A stretch of DNA of 44,463 nucleotides from Bacteroidota bacterium. Lineage in GTDB: Bacteria > Bacteroidota > Bacteroidia > Cytophagales > Cyclobacteriaceae. Where the stretch lies: the NCBI GenBank assembly GCA_016866385.1, contig VGMU01000017.1, positions 1-44,463 of the forward strand, read 5' to 3'. The translations under genes were made by a program, and so were the position numbers. Below the pieces are notes generated by a model that was not told where the DNA came from, made no database searches, and was given only the letters and a program-made list of their open reading frames with translations. This document shows positions 34,090 to 42,887 of this stretch, piece by piece (position 1 is the stretch's first letter; every line of letters starts with the position of its first letter).

Positions 34090-35085
34090 ATGAGAAAATA
34101 CAATGTAACGGGCATAGGAAATGCCCTAGTGGATATTGAATTTAAAGTTACCGATTCATTTTTCAAGGAAAATGGCGTAGAAAAAGGCCTCATGACTTTG
34201 GTGGATGAGGAGCGTCAAAACCACCTCATGAAAGTCATTCATCATGCCGAAGCCAAAAAGCAAGCAGGTGGATCTGCAGCCAACTCCGTAGTGGCATTGA
34301 GCCAGTTTGGAGGCAAATCCTTCTACTGCTTTCGCGTAGCCAAGGACGAATTGGGACATTTTTACTTGCAAGATTTGATCGATTCGGGAGTGGATATAGC
34401 CTTGACTTCTACTCAGCTCCAGGCTGGGGTGACTGGCAAATGCTTGGTGATGGTGACCGAGGATTCGGAGCGCACGATGAATACCTTTTTGGGGATCACT
34501 CAAAATTTCTCTAGCCAAGATGTGCATGACGCTGCCATCAAGGATTCTTCCTACTTATTTATTGAAGGATACCTGGTGACCTCACCCAATGGCAAGGAAG
34601 CCATGTTGCATGCCAAAAAGGTGGCCGAAGAAGCAGGCACCAAGGTGGCCTTGACCTTTTCTGACCCGGCCATGGTCAAGTATTTTAAGGCCAACTTTGA
34701 TGATGTGATCGGTCCGAGTGTGGATTTGCTATTCGCAAACGAGGAGGAGGCCATGTTGTATACGGGCAAGAGCACCCTAGGAGAAGCGCGGGAAGAAATG
34801 AAAAAGGCAGCCAAGCATTTTGTCATCACGATGGGGAAAAATGGAGCCATGATCTACGATGGGGATACCTTTATCGATATCGAACCTTATCCGACCCAGG
34901 CCATTGACAGCAATGGAGCAGGAGATATGTTTGCAGGTGCATTTCTTTATGGAATTACCAATGGACATTCCTATGCGGAGAGCGGGAAGTTGGCCTCCAT
35001 GGCCAGTTCACGCATTGTAAGCCAGTTTGGTCCAAGATTGAAGTGGCATGAGGCCAAGGAAATTTTGGGAAGACTTCATGCCTAA
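34090..35085 (+). CDS. PfkB-family sugar kinase, adenosine-kinase-like
   Basis: Ribokinase-fold ATP-dependent kinase of 331 residues. It starts VTGIGNALVDIEFKV, has the sugar-binding KKQAGGSAANSVVALSQFGGKSFYCFRVAKDELG near 57-90, a lid region, and the PfkB signature DSNGAGDMFAGAFLYGI with catalytic Asp279. The GGSAANS block and overall layout resemble the adenosine kinase / sugar kinase group (cd01168 type), so phosphorylation of adenosine or another nucleoside is the best guess; ribose or fructose sugars remain possible. Confidence 0.82.
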   Translation: MRKYNVTGIGNALVDIEFKVTDSFFKENGVEKGLMTLVDEERQNHLMKVIHHAEAKKQAGGSAANSVVALSQFGGKSFYCFRVAKDELGHFYLQDLIDSGVDIALTSTQLQAGVTGKCLVMVTEDSERTMNTFLGITQNFSSQDVHDAAIKDSSYLFIEGYLVTSPNGKEAMLHAKKVAEEAGTKVALTFSDPAMVKYFKANFDDVIGPSVDLLFANEEEAMLYTGKSTLGEAREEMKKAAKHFVITMGKNGAMIYDGDTFIDIEPYPTQAIDSNGAGDMFAGAFLYGITNGHSYAESGKLASMASSRIVSQFGPRLKWHEAKEILGRLHA

Positions 35086-35215
35086 ATATGGCATAGGTAA
35101 CAGCTATTTCTAAGGAAATGTGTTCGAAGTTGAACAATTTCCTGTTCGAAACTTCAATATTGGGTCAGATTTACCCTCTATTTTAGCTTCCAAAGGCAAA
35201 TTTTCCTTTTGGCAT

Positions 35216-35293
35216 ACTCTTGGAGCTAGTAGTTTAAAGTGTCCAAGAGTGACAAGTGGATGACATCTTGCTGTCATCTGTAGTTTCTTTTTA
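35216..35293 (+). terminator. Paired hairpins downstream of the PfkB kinase gene
   Basis: The first stem is ACTCTTGGA (35216-35224) with TCCAAGAGT (35242-35250), 9 perfect base pairs with a 17-base loop. The second is GATGACA (35259-35265) with TGTCATC (35272-35278), 7 base pairs with a 6-base loop, followed after six bases by TTTCTTTTT. Both lie 130-190 bases after the kinase stop and upstream of the next promoter. They could be a terminator and 3'-end structure, or a small RNA. Confidence 0.45.
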
Positions 35294-35300
35294 ATCAACC

Positions 35301-35333
35301 TTGTGTCTCTGAAAAATAATTACACTAAGTTTG
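35301..35333 (+). promoter_or_regulatory. Promoter of the M16 peptidase operon
   Basis: TTG at 35301-35303, a 22-base spacer, then TAAGTTTG at 35326-35333, a full match to TAnnTTTG. The spacer is slightly long. A start near 35339 would give a leader of about 60 bases before ATG 35398. Confidence 0.55.
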
Positions 35334-35397
35334 AAAAAACCTAAGAGCATTTAACCCTTACTAATCAAATATAATCACCAAATACCCTCTTCCTTTT

Positions 35398-36729
35398 ATG
35401 AAAAAAATCATTTTATTGGGCCTATTCTTGGGATGGTTTATCCTACCCCTGTCCGCCCAAAACAAAATTGAGTTCAAGGAATTTACCTTGGACAACGGAC
35501 TTCATGTGATCATGCACCAGGACAATACCACGCCTATCGTGATCACTTCCGTGCTGTACCACGTGGGATCCAAGAATGAAAATCCAGAGCGTACCGGCTT
35601 TGCGCATTTTTTCGAGCACCTGATGTTTGAAGGTTCTGAAAATATTGATCGCGGGCAGTACATGAACATTATCCAAAGTCGTGGGGGAACGCTCAATGCC
35701 TACACCTCCAACGACATCACGTATTACTACGAGTTGCTTCCTTCCAATGAGTTGGAATTGGCCTTGTACATGGAAAGTGAGCGCATGCTACACTCCAAGG
35801 TGGACTTGACCGGGGTAGAGACTCAGCGGGAAGTAGTGAAGGAAGAGCGCAGACAGCGCTACGAAAACCAGCCCTATGGAACTATCCTGCCTGAAACTCT
35901 GAAAAGAGCTTATACTACGCATCCTTACCAGTGGGCACCTATCGGGTCCATGGACCACTTGAATGCGGCGACCATCGAAGAGTTTCAGCAGTTTTACAAA
36001 GATTTTTATGTTCCCAACAATGCTACTTTGACTATTGCTGGGGACATTGACTACAACAAAACAGAGGCCCTGGTTAGAAGCTATTTTTCAGTGATTCCAA
36101 AAGGAACGAAAGAAATTTACAGACCAAAGGTGAAGGAACCTAAAAAGACCGCAGAGGTGCGTGACATCATCTACGACAACATCCAGATTCCAGCAGTCAT
36201 TCAGGCCTACAACTTGCCTGCAAGAAATCACCCAGATAGCTACGCCTTGTCCATGCTTTCTACCTATTTGACTGGGGGCAAATCTTCCTTGATGACCAAA
36301 GAGTTGGTGGATAAGCAGCAAAAAGCCTTGGCGGTGGCGGCAATTCCTTTGGAGCTAGAAGATGGAGGCGTATTCTTGATGTATGGAATTACCAATATGG
36401 GTGTGGATCCCAAAGCTTTGGAAGCTGAGGTGGATAAATTGATCAAGCAAGTACAGGATCAAGGCATCAGTGAGGAAGAATTTACGAAGTTGAAGAACAT
36501 CATGGAAAATAATGTGGTAAGTGGCAATTCCACCATTGCTGGTATCGCCGAAAATTTGGCGGAAGCCAAGGTGATTTTTGGAGACACCAACTACATCAAC
36601 CAAGTGATGGAGGCCTATTCCAAAGTAACCAGGGAAGATATACAGCGGGTAGCCAAGCAATACATGGATCTTAGTGGCAGGGTGGTGCTATATTACTTGC
36701 CCAAATCCGCGCAACCAGCAACTGAATAA
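35398..36729 (+). CDS. Exported M16 (pitrilysin/processing-peptidase) zinc peptidase, active subunit
   Basis: A 443-residue periplasmic or outer-membrane-associated metallopeptidase with a signal peptide (MKKIILLGLFLGWFILPLSA). The inverted zinc motif HxxEH is HFFEH at 70-74 (His70, Glu73, His74), with the distal glutamate in REVVKEERRQR at about 150. The N-terminal M16 domain (residues 25-170) is followed by the M16 C-terminal domain (YKDFYVPNNATLTIAGDID and later). The next gene, 26 bases downstream, encodes an M16 protein without the zinc motif, so the two probably form an active/inactive heterodimer. Confidence 0.92.
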   Translation: MKKIILLGLFLGWFILPLSAQNKIEFKEFTLDNGLHVIMHQDNTTPIVITSVLYHVGSKNENPERTGFAHFFEHLMFEGSENIDRGQYMNIIQSRGGTLNAYTSNDITYYYELLPSNELELALYMESERMLHSKVDLTGVETQREVVKEERRQRYENQPYGTILPETLKRAYTTHPYQWAPIGSMDHLNAATIEEFQQFYKDFYVPNNATLTIAGDIDYNKTEALVRSYFSVIPKGTKEIYRPKVKEPKKTAEVRDIIYDNIQIPAVIQAYNLPARNHPDSYALSMLSTYLTGGKSSLMTKELVDKQQKALAVAAIPLELEDGGVFLMYGITNMGVDPKALEAEVDKLIKQVQDQGISEEEFTKLKNIMENNVVSGNSTIAGIAENLAEAKVIFGDTNYINQVMEAYSKVTREDIQRVAKQYMDLSGRVVLYYLPKSAQPATE

Positions 36730-36755
36730 TCGTTGACCTTACGAATCGAATAGAC

Positions 36756-38801
36756 ATGAAAAAATATATAGTAGGAATACTCGTAACCCTTCTAGCCACA
36801 GCAGTAGCTGTAGCTCAGGTAGATAGAAGCAAATTGCCTTCCTCTGGACCAGCACCAGAAATCAAAATCGGAGAAGCCGAATCGTTTACCCTTCCCAATG
36901 GGTTGAAAGTCTTTTTGGTTAAAAATACCAAGCTTCCTAGAGTTTCTTTTACGCTGGTGTTGGAACGCGACCCCATTTTGGAAGGAGAAAAGGCAGGTTT
37001 GTCCACCTTTATAGGAGAAATGATGCTGGGAGGAACCAAAACTAGAACAAAGGACCAATTGGATCAAGAAATAGATTTTATTGGAGCTAATATAAGTGCT
37101 TCCTCCACCTCTGTTTCGGCTACTTCCTTGAAAAAGCATCAAGGTAAAGTATTGGAGTTGATGGCAGACGTTCTATTTAATCCCATTTTCCCGCAGGCAG
37201 AATTGGATAAATTGAAAAAGCAATCGCTCACTGGTCTTGCCACCACCAAAGATGATCCCCAAGCCATTTCCTCTAGACTTTCTAGGGCTGTGGTTTTTGG
37301 AAAAAATCATCCTTACGGAGAAACTGAAACAGAAAAGACCATCAATAACATCACCTTAGAGGATGTAAAGGCCTATTATCAAACCTATTTTAAGCCTAAT
37401 ATTGCTTATTTGGCGATCGTAGGGGATATGGATAAGTCAGAAGCCCAAAAGGTGGTAAATCAGTACTTTGGCACATGGAAAAAGGGAGTGGTGCCTACGT
37501 TTACCTATCCCATGCCCGCACGTGCTGCTAAGCAGGCAGTTGCCCTTGTAGATCGTAGTTCTTCCGTGCAATCTGTGATCGACGTGACCCAGCCAGTCAA
37601 GATGAAAATTGGGGATGCCGATTACATCTCCAGTAGATTATTGAACCAGATTTTGGGTGGAGGTTCTGCCTCTCGCTTGTTTATGAACCTTCGCGAGGAC
37701 AAAGGCTTTACCTATGGAGCCTATTCTTCCATTGATGCCGACAAATTGGTGGGAACCATTTCTGCTTCTGCATCCGTACGCACCGAGGTGACCGACTCTG
37801 CCGTCTATGAGTTTATCTATGAAATCAAAAATCTCGTAGAGAAGGGAGTGAGCCAAGAAGAATTAGACAAAGCGAAAGCAGAACTTGCAGGCAGCTTTGG
37901 TCGTTCCTTGGAGCAGCCTGGGACGGTGGCCAACTTTGCCTTGAACACGGCACGATATAACCTACCTAAGGATTACTATGCGACGTATTTGCAGAAGCTA
38001 AATTCCTACACCGTTGCCGATATCAATGCTACAGCCAAACGCTTAATTGAACCTGACAAGTTTGTGATTACAACTGTGGGGAATGGAGCTGAGATCAAAG
38101 AAAAACTAGCCCAGTTTGGTGAAGTAGTCGAATACGACATCATGGGAGAGCCAGCTAAAAAGTTGGTAGCAGAAGCAGACATGACTGCTGAAAAAGTCCT
38201 TGAAAATTACCTGAATGCTATCGGAGGTGCTACCCAGGTAGCAGCTATTCAAACTGCAAAAATCAGTATGGATGCCAACGTAATGGGAACTGCTTTGACC
38301 ATTTCCTTCGTATATGATTCTCAAAATGGTCGCTATGGACAGAAACTTTCTATTGCAGGCAATGTCATGCAAAATACCACCCTTGCCAATGGAAAAGGTT
38401 CCATGTCCGTGCAAGGGAATTCTATGGAAATGACCCCTGCCCAGTTAGTTGAAGCACAGTTGAATTCCTACCTTTTCCCCGAAGCGGTATACAAGGCCAA
38501 TGGCTATACTGCTACACTCGATGGGTTGAAGGATGTAGATGGAAAACCAGCCTACAAGGTGGTGATTGCGACTGCCTCAGGCGCCAAGTTGATCAATTAC
38601 TACGCTCAGGATTCTGGTTTGAAAATCAAGTATGAAAATCCAGCTTCTGGAGACACCTTCTATTCCGATTATCAGACGCAAAATGGTGTATTGATTCCTA
38701 TGGCATGGACGATTAAGTCTCCTCAAATCCCTATACCATTGGAGGCCAAGGTGACTTCTCTACAACTGAATGTCCCCGTGACCGATGAGGATATCAAATA
38801 A
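36756..38801 (+). CDS. Exported M16 peptidase-like protein, catalytically incomplete, with C-terminal extension
   Basis: A 681-residue protein with a signal peptide (MKKYIVGILVTLLATAVAVA). The first ~465 residues are two M16 domains, but where HFFEH occurs in the upstream gene this one reads TFIGE (84-88): both histidines and the glutamate are missing, so it cannot bind zinc in the usual way. The C-terminal domain GGGSASRLFMNLREDKGFTYGAYS (about 290-320) is well kept, as in alpha-type processing-peptidase subunits that bind substrate. Residues about 485-681 are an added domain (ENYLNAIGGATQVAAIQTAKISMDANVMG and on) resembling periplasmic lipoprotein-carrier-like beta domains. That resemblance is my guess. 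Confidence 0.88.
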   Translation: MKKYIVGILVTLLATAVAVAQVDRSKLPSSGPAPEIKIGEAESFTLPNGLKVFLVKNTKLPRVSFTLVLERDPILEGEKAGLSTFIGEMMLGGTKTRTKDQLDQEIDFIGANISASSTSVSATSLKKHQGKVLELMADVLFNPIFPQAELDKLKKQSLTGLATTKDDPQAISSRLSRAVVFGKNHPYGETETEKTINNITLEDVKAYYQTYFKPNIAYLAIVGDMDKSEAQKVVNQYFGTWKKGVVPTFTYPMPARAAKQAVALVDRSSSVQSVIDVTQPVKMKIGDADYISSRLLNQILGGGSASRLFMNLREDKGFTYGAYSSIDADKLVGTISASASVRTEVTDSAVYEFIYEIKNLVEKGVSQEELDKAKAELAGSFGRSLEQPGTVANFALNTARYNLPKDYYATYLQKLNSYTVADINATAKRLIEPDKFVITTVGNGAEIKEKLAQFGEVVEYDIMGEPAKKLVAEADMTAEKVLENYLNAIGGATQVAAIQTAKISMDANVMGTALTISFVYDSQNGRYGQKLSIAGNVMQNTTLANGKGSMSVQGNSMEMTPAQLVEAQLNSYLFPEAVYKANGYTATLDGLKDVDGKPAYKVVIATASGAKLINYYAQDSGLKIKYENPASGDTFYSDYQTQNGVLIPMAWTIKSPQIPIPLEAKVTSLQLNVPVTDEDIK

Positions 38802-38829
38802 AAAAAGAGGGCTTCAAGCCCTCTTTTTT
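38801..38829. terminator. Bidirectional terminator between M16 and M61 genes
   Basis: GAGGGC - TTCAA - GCCCTC hairpin (38807-38812 with 38818-38823), flanked by six As (38801-38806) and six or seven Ts (38824 on). It lies between two convergent genes and can end transcripts from both strands. Confidence 0.88.
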
Positions 38830-38853
38830 TCTAGATCCAAAAGAAGTCGGAAT

Positions 38854-40506
38854 TTACTTTATCCACTCCTCTCTTAGCCTGGTGCTTGTTTGTGGGCAAA
38901 GAGAGAATGTGGGATAGAATGGTCCATCTTCACTTTCGAAGCAAAGCTGAAGAGTCCTTCCTTGTCGATCTATGTCAAGTTTCCAAAGGGAGCTTTCTTC
39001 TTCAAGGAGATAGTTTAGTATGCGGTCATTCCTCATTAAGAAATTAAAAGCTTTGCTAGAAGGATGGATGTGTTGGATCTCATTCAACTCGTCTACGATC
39101 ACTCCCATGCGATGTAGCAATGGGTTTGGCCCCACATTTTCTACTAGCGAAATTCCTACATCGAGGAAGCATTTTTGGATCAGTGGAAAAAGATCTTCTT
39201 TGCCACCTATGTAGTCATCTATAAAGCTTCTGATTTTAGCAGATTCCCCTACCTGGCTTATCAATAGCTCTTCTATTTCTTCCAGGGCATATCCTTGAAA
39301 CGGGGCTCCATACGTTTTCCAAAGTTGAGACATGAATAGGGCCAGATACCTATCTTCTTTTAATAGAAGCACGTCCAAGCAAAATGAAATGAGGGCTCCT
39401 CTACTGTAAATGTTGACTTTTCTATCGGGAATTCCCGGCACATAGCCATCTAGCCATAGATCAAAGGAGGATTCTAAAATGGAGTAATTTTTCCAGCCCA
39501 ATTGGGTAGATTCTCGGTTTACTATTTTTTCAAAATGCTTCAAATAAGTAGCCAAATCATATACCCCAGACTTGAGCAAGTAGAGATCTCCAAAATGGGT
39601 GGTAATTCCTTCTAATACCCATCCGGCATGCGTATAGGTTTCCTTAGAAAAATCATAGGGAAGCAGTTCTTTAGGGCGAATGCGACAGACATTCCAAGCA
39701 TGATACAGCTCGTGGCAACTTATCCCTAACAATTCCTCCATGGCGGAAGTATCCTGTAAGGATGCTGCAGGTCCAAAGGTAATGACGGTACCTTTTCTAT
39801 GTTCTACACCGTGGTAATGGGGGAAGGGCAAGAGTTGAAAAATGAAGGTATAGGAGGACTCAGGAAATTCTCCAAAATCATCCATCATCCGCTGAGTGAA
39901 GGCTTGGAATTGATCCAAAATCTGCTCTGGATTAAAATGAACTTCTCCATGGAAGCAGCAGTGAAAAGTAGTGGTACCTACCCTATAATCCCATTGAATA
40001 AGCTCTTTTGCTGCCAATAGCGTAGCATCGGCTAGCTCCTGGAAGTTTTTAGCGCTCCAGACGCAGGGGCCTACTTCCGTCAGGGTGAGGACTTGCTGGG
40101 GATAGTCAGGCAGGTGAACCTGAATTTCTATTTCCTCCTCCTGAAATTCCAAAACCTCAAAGCAGCAATTGACCAAGTTCAGGTACACCTGTTGATCGTC
40201 AGTCCAGGCACTTCCCGCATCCATTTTTCCTGCCCAATACGAATAGGATACTAGAAGCTCGCCAGGGTAAGGCACCTGCAATTCCCAGCAATCTTTTGTT
40301 ATTTTTCGGAAAGCTACCCGCTCTCCATCCGAAGTATGCACCTGAAATCCTCTGATATTTTGTGCAAAGTTGGTCAACTGATACCTACCGGCTCTCCAGG
40401 CGGGCAATTGTAACCTGATCCGCCCTGCTGTGCTACAACGAATACGAAGTTCAATTTCTACAAATTGAGTAGTAGGCTTGGAGCAAGAAATAAAATAGTG
40501 AAGCAT
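38854..40506 (-). CDS. M61-family (glycyl aminopeptidase-like) metallopeptidase
   Basis: A 550-residue zinc peptidase. The catalytic HExxH is HELYH at 265-269 (His265, Glu266, His269), with the third ligand Glu299 in GWVLEGITTHFGDLY. The N-terminal beta domain (IELRIRCSTAGRIRLQLPAWRAGRYQLTNFAQNIRGFQV) is typical of M61. The C-terminal region that is PDZ-like in many relatives is short and diverged here. No clear signal peptide, so it may be cytoplasmic. It is divergent from rpmH and ends at the bidirectional terminator. Confidence 0.88.
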   Translation of the reverse strand: MLHYFISCSKPTTQFVEIELRIRCSTAGRIRLQLPAWRAGRYQLTNFAQNIRGFQVHTSDGERVAFRKITKDCWELQVPYPGELLVSYSYWAGKMDAGSAWTDDQQVYLNLVNCCFEVLEFQEEEIEIQVHLPDYPQQVLTLTEVGPCVWSAKNFQELADATLLAAKELIQWDYRVGTTTFHCCFHGEVHFNPEQILDQFQAFTQRMMDDFGEFPESSYTFIFQLLPFPHYHGVEHRKGTVITFGPAASLQDTSAMEELLGISCHELYHAWNVCRIRPKELLPYDFSKETYTHAGWVLEGITTHFGDLYLLKSGVYDLATYLKHFEKIVNRESTQLGWKNYSILESSFDLWLDGYVPGIPDRKVNIYSRGALISFCLDVLLLKEDRYLALFMSQLWKTYGAPFQGYALEEIEELLISQVGESAKIRSFIDDYIGGKEDLFPLIQKCFLDVGISLVENVGPNPLLHRMGVIVDELNEIQHIHPSSKAFNFLMRNDRILNYLLEEESSLWKLDIDRQGRTLQLCFESEDGPFYPTFSLCPQTSTRLREEWIK

Positions 40507-40526
40507 TTTCCTGGGTTAGTAATAAA

Positions 40527-40534
40527 CAAATGTA
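40527..40534 (-). promoter_or_regulatory. Putative M61 gene -7 box
   Basis: Minus-strand TACATTTG matches TAnnTTTG, 21 bases before the ATG at 40506. No good -33 TTG was found. It lies just outside the divergent rpmH promoter, so the two promoters nearly overlap. Confidence 0.4.
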
Positions 40535-40543
40535 GGACCTCGA

Positions 40544-40574
40544 TTTGTATTTAAGAAAATGGTGCATATCTTTG
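40544..40574 (+). promoter_or_regulatory. Promoter of rpmH-rnpA
   Basis: TTTG at 40544-40547, exactly 19 bases, then TATCTTTG at 40567-40574: the textbook Bacteroidota promoter TTTG-N19-TAnnTTTG. The start near 40579 gives a ~60-base leader to the rpmH ATG. Confidence 0.8.
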
Positions 40575-40640
40575 CAATCCTTTTTGAGGGCAATCTTCAA
40601 AGAAATAGACAAGGGAGCAACTAGATAACGATATTCGATC

Positions 40641-40799
40641 ATGAAAAGAACATTCCAGCCTTCTCGCAGAAAGAGAAAAAATAAGCACGGATTCAGAGAA
40701 AGAATGGCTACTGCTAATGGCAGAAGAGTGTTGAGAGCTAGAAGAGCAAAGGGCAGACACAAATTGACTGTGTCTGATGAAAAGACATTGAAGAAGTAA
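40641..40799 (+). CDS. rpmH: 50S ribosomal protein bL34
   Basis: A 52-residue, very basic protein of the large ribosomal subunit. It starts [20 protein letters not shown], contains [19 protein letters not shown], and ends [12 protein letters not shown]. The start and the [14 protein letters not shown] block are those of L34. It sits 48 bases before rnpA, the near-universal rpmH-rnpA order, behind a strong promoter. dnaA and yidD/yidC, neighbours in many other bacteria, are not adjacent here. Confidence 0.97.
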   Translation: MKRTFQPSRRKRKNKHGFRERMATANGRRVLRARRAKGRHKLTVSDEKTLKK

Positions 40800-40847
40800 T
40801 TCTTTAAAAAGTTTTTCGTATGTTTCCCATACGATATCCTTTTTGAG

Positions 40848-41219
40848 ATGGAGAGTAGACTTCGAAAATCTGAAAGGCTTTGCGCCGAAAAAGAAATACA
40901 GGAACTTTTTGATAAAGGTTCCTCTTTTTTTTTATATCCTTTTAAAGTCCTTTTATTGAAAGGAGTTGAAGGGCAGAATGGAGTAAATCAAGTCTTATTT
41001 TCTGTTTCCAAGAAAAAAATCAAAAAAGCTACGGGCAGAAATTACATCAAGAGAAGGATGAAGGAGGCGTATCGGCTCAATAAATCGATGCTGGAGCAAG
41101 GCGGGCATAAAATTGGGTTAATTTTTGTAGGTGATCCTGAAATGAGCTTTTCCGAAATGGAGCCTAAAATGAAATTGGCTTTACATCGTTTACAACAGGA
41201 CATGACTAAACTCGAATAA
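40848..41219 (+). CDS. rnpA: Ribonuclease P protein component
   Basis: Protein cofactor of RNase P, which matures tRNA 5' ends. The 123-residue basic protein begins with LRKSERLCAEKEIQELFDKG and has the central FSVSKKKIKKATGRNYIKRRMKEAYR, with the RNR-type RNA-binding motif (Arg64, Asn65, Lys68-Arg70). IGLIFVGDPEMSFSEMEPKM follows. Residue composition and gene order with rpmH make the call secure. The next gene, a CtpA-type protease, starts 4 bases after its stop. Confidence 0.94.
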   Translation: MESRLRKSERLCAEKEIQELFDKGSSFFLYPFKVLLLKGVEGQNGVNQVLFSVSKKKIKKATGRNYIKRRMKEAYRLNKSMLEQGGHKIGLIFVGDPEMSFSEMEPKMKLALHRLQQDMTKLE

Positions 41220-41223
41220 TTTC

Positions 41224-42885
41224 ATGCGACAAAAAGCAAAACTACTCAGGATAGGTATCCCCTTGCTGCTTTTACTTACGGCAGGCCTTTTCGCCTTTCA
41301 ATTTAAAAATGATCGTCTTTTTGCTATTGCCAAAAATATCGAAATTTTTGCCACCCTCATTCGGGAGTTGAATACCTATTACGTGGATGAGATTGACCCG
41401 GAACATTTGGTAAGCGTGGGCATTCAAGCCATGCTGGAGGAGTTGGATCCCTACACCGAATACATTCCCGAAGAAGAGTCTGACGATTTCAGGCAACTTA
41501 CTACTGGGGAATATGCGGGCATTGGTGCCCTCATCGGCGCAAGGGGTGAGGGAAATATGGTGTTGATGCCGTACACAGGTTTTCCAGCTCAAAACGCAGG
41601 GCTACGTATAGCGGATTACATTTTGACGGTAGATAGTGTAGATGTCTCCCAAAAAACCACTTCCGAGATCTCGGACTTACTTAAAGGTCCTCCCAATACA
41701 GGAGTAAAATTGAGCTTACGTCGAGGACAAGACACCTTGGAATTTTCCTTGACAAGGAAAAAAATAAGTTTGAAAAATGTGCCCTATTTTGGCAAAATCG
41801 ATGCTAAAACAGGCTACATCAAGCTTTCAGATTTTACAGGTACAGCTTCGGCGGAGGTTAGAAATGCCTTGGTTATGCTAAAAGCGCAAGGAATAAATCA
41901 ATTGGTACTTGATCTAAGGGATAATCCAGGGGGCTTAATTAATGAGGCGGTAGAAATTGTCAATTTATTTATTCCCAAGGGGAAAGTAGTAGTGAAAACC
42001 ATCGGCAAACTACAGCAAGTAAACTACACCTATGCTACTACCAAAACTCCCCTAGATAAGGAAATTGCCCTGATTGTACTGATCAATGATCGAAGCGCTT
42101 CAGCTGCAGAAATCGTAGCAGGAGCCTTACAAGATTACGATCGGGCAGTGATTTTGGGTAGAAAGTCATTTGGAAAAGGTTTGGTGCAGACTACTTTGCC
42201 TTTAGGGTACAATGCACAGGTTAAGCTTACTACAGCCAAATACTATATCCCAAGCGGGAGATGCATACAGGCCATAGATTATGCCACGTCCAGGGAAAAT
42301 GGCGAGTTTTTTACTGTGCCAGATTCCCTCAGAAAAGTGTTTAGAACTGCCAATGGCAGGGTAGTTAAGGATGGAGCAGGCATTGAGCCGGACGAATTGG
42401 TAGCTGAGGTGAGTTATGCTCCTATTTCTTACACTTTAGTGGCGGGCAACCATATTTTTGACTTTGCTACCCAGTTTGCGTTTACCCATCCTTCCATTTC
42501 TAGTCCATCCGAATTTCAGGTAAGTGATCCCTTGTACGAAGAGTTTAAAAAATTTTTAGTGGGAAGGGAATACGACTACACTACGTATTCGGAAAAGTCT
42601 GTTGCAGATATGGAGAATTACCTCAAAAAGGAACCCTTTTACGAGGAAATAAAGGCCCAAGTGGATTTATTGAAGGTCAAGGTAAATCATAGTAAAGAAT
42701 CTGATTTGGATACCCATAAGAAGGAGATAAAAAAAATCCTTGCAGAAGAAATTGTCTCAAGGTATTATTTTCAGGAAGGAATGATTGAAGCAGGTCTGCA
42801 AGGGGATCCAGCCATTGCCCTGGCAACGTCCTACTTCACTACTCCCTCTCGCATGGCAAAAACCTTGAATGCACCAATTAAGTAG
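41224..42885 (+). CDS. ctpA: S41-family C-terminal processing peptidase
   Basis: Periplasmic serine protease of 553 residues that trims or degrades proteins from their C-termini. One N-terminal hydrophobic segment (LLRIGIPLLLLLTAGLFAF) acts as signal or anchor. A PDZ domain (about 90-175, GIGALIGARGEGNMVLMPYTGFPAQNAGLRIADYILTVDS) precedes the S41 core. The Ser/Lys dyad is Ser293 in DRSASAAEIVAGAL and Lys318 in KSFGKGLVQT, spaced by 25 as in CtpA. The C-terminal ~150 residues are charged and helical. It probably shares a transcript with rpmH-rnpA upstream and tsaB 3 bases downstream. Confidence 0.93.
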   Translation: MRQKAKLLRIGIPLLLLLTAGLFAFQFKNDRLFAIAKNIEIFATLIRELNTYYVDEIDPEHLVSVGIQAMLEELDPYTEYIPEEESDDFRQLTTGEYAGIGALIGARGEGNMVLMPYTGFPAQNAGLRIADYILTVDSVDVSQKTTSEISDLLKGPPNTGVKLSLRRGQDTLEFSLTRKKISLKNVPYFGKIDAKTGYIKLSDFTGTASAEVRNALVMLKAQGINQLVLDLRDNPGGLINEAVEIVNLFIPKGKVVVKTIGKLQQVNYTYATTKTPLDKEIALIVLINDRSASAAEIVAGALQDYDRAVILGRKSFGKGLVQTTLPLGYNAQVKLTTAKYYIPSGRCIQAIDYATSRENGEFFTVPDSLRKVFRTANGRVVKDGAGIEPDELVAEVSYAPISYTLVAGNHIFDFATQFAFTHPSISSPSEFQVSDPLYEEFKKFLVGREYDYTTYSEKSVADMENYLKKEPFYEEIKAQVDLLKVKVNHSKESDLDTHKKEIKKILAEEIVSRYYFQEGMIEAGLQGDPAIALATSYFTTPSRMAKTLNAPIK

Positions 42886-42887
42886 GG

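Noticed and set aside
40451..40762. 103-codon minus-strand reading frame antisense to rpmH
   Set aside because: It overlaps a certain ribosomal protein gene and its promoter, and its protein shows no family features.
40641..41219. rpmH-rnpA as a marker for a nearby origin
   Set aside because: The neighbours are ctpA and an M61 peptidase, not dnaA, yidD or yidC; the pair alone does not indicate oriC.
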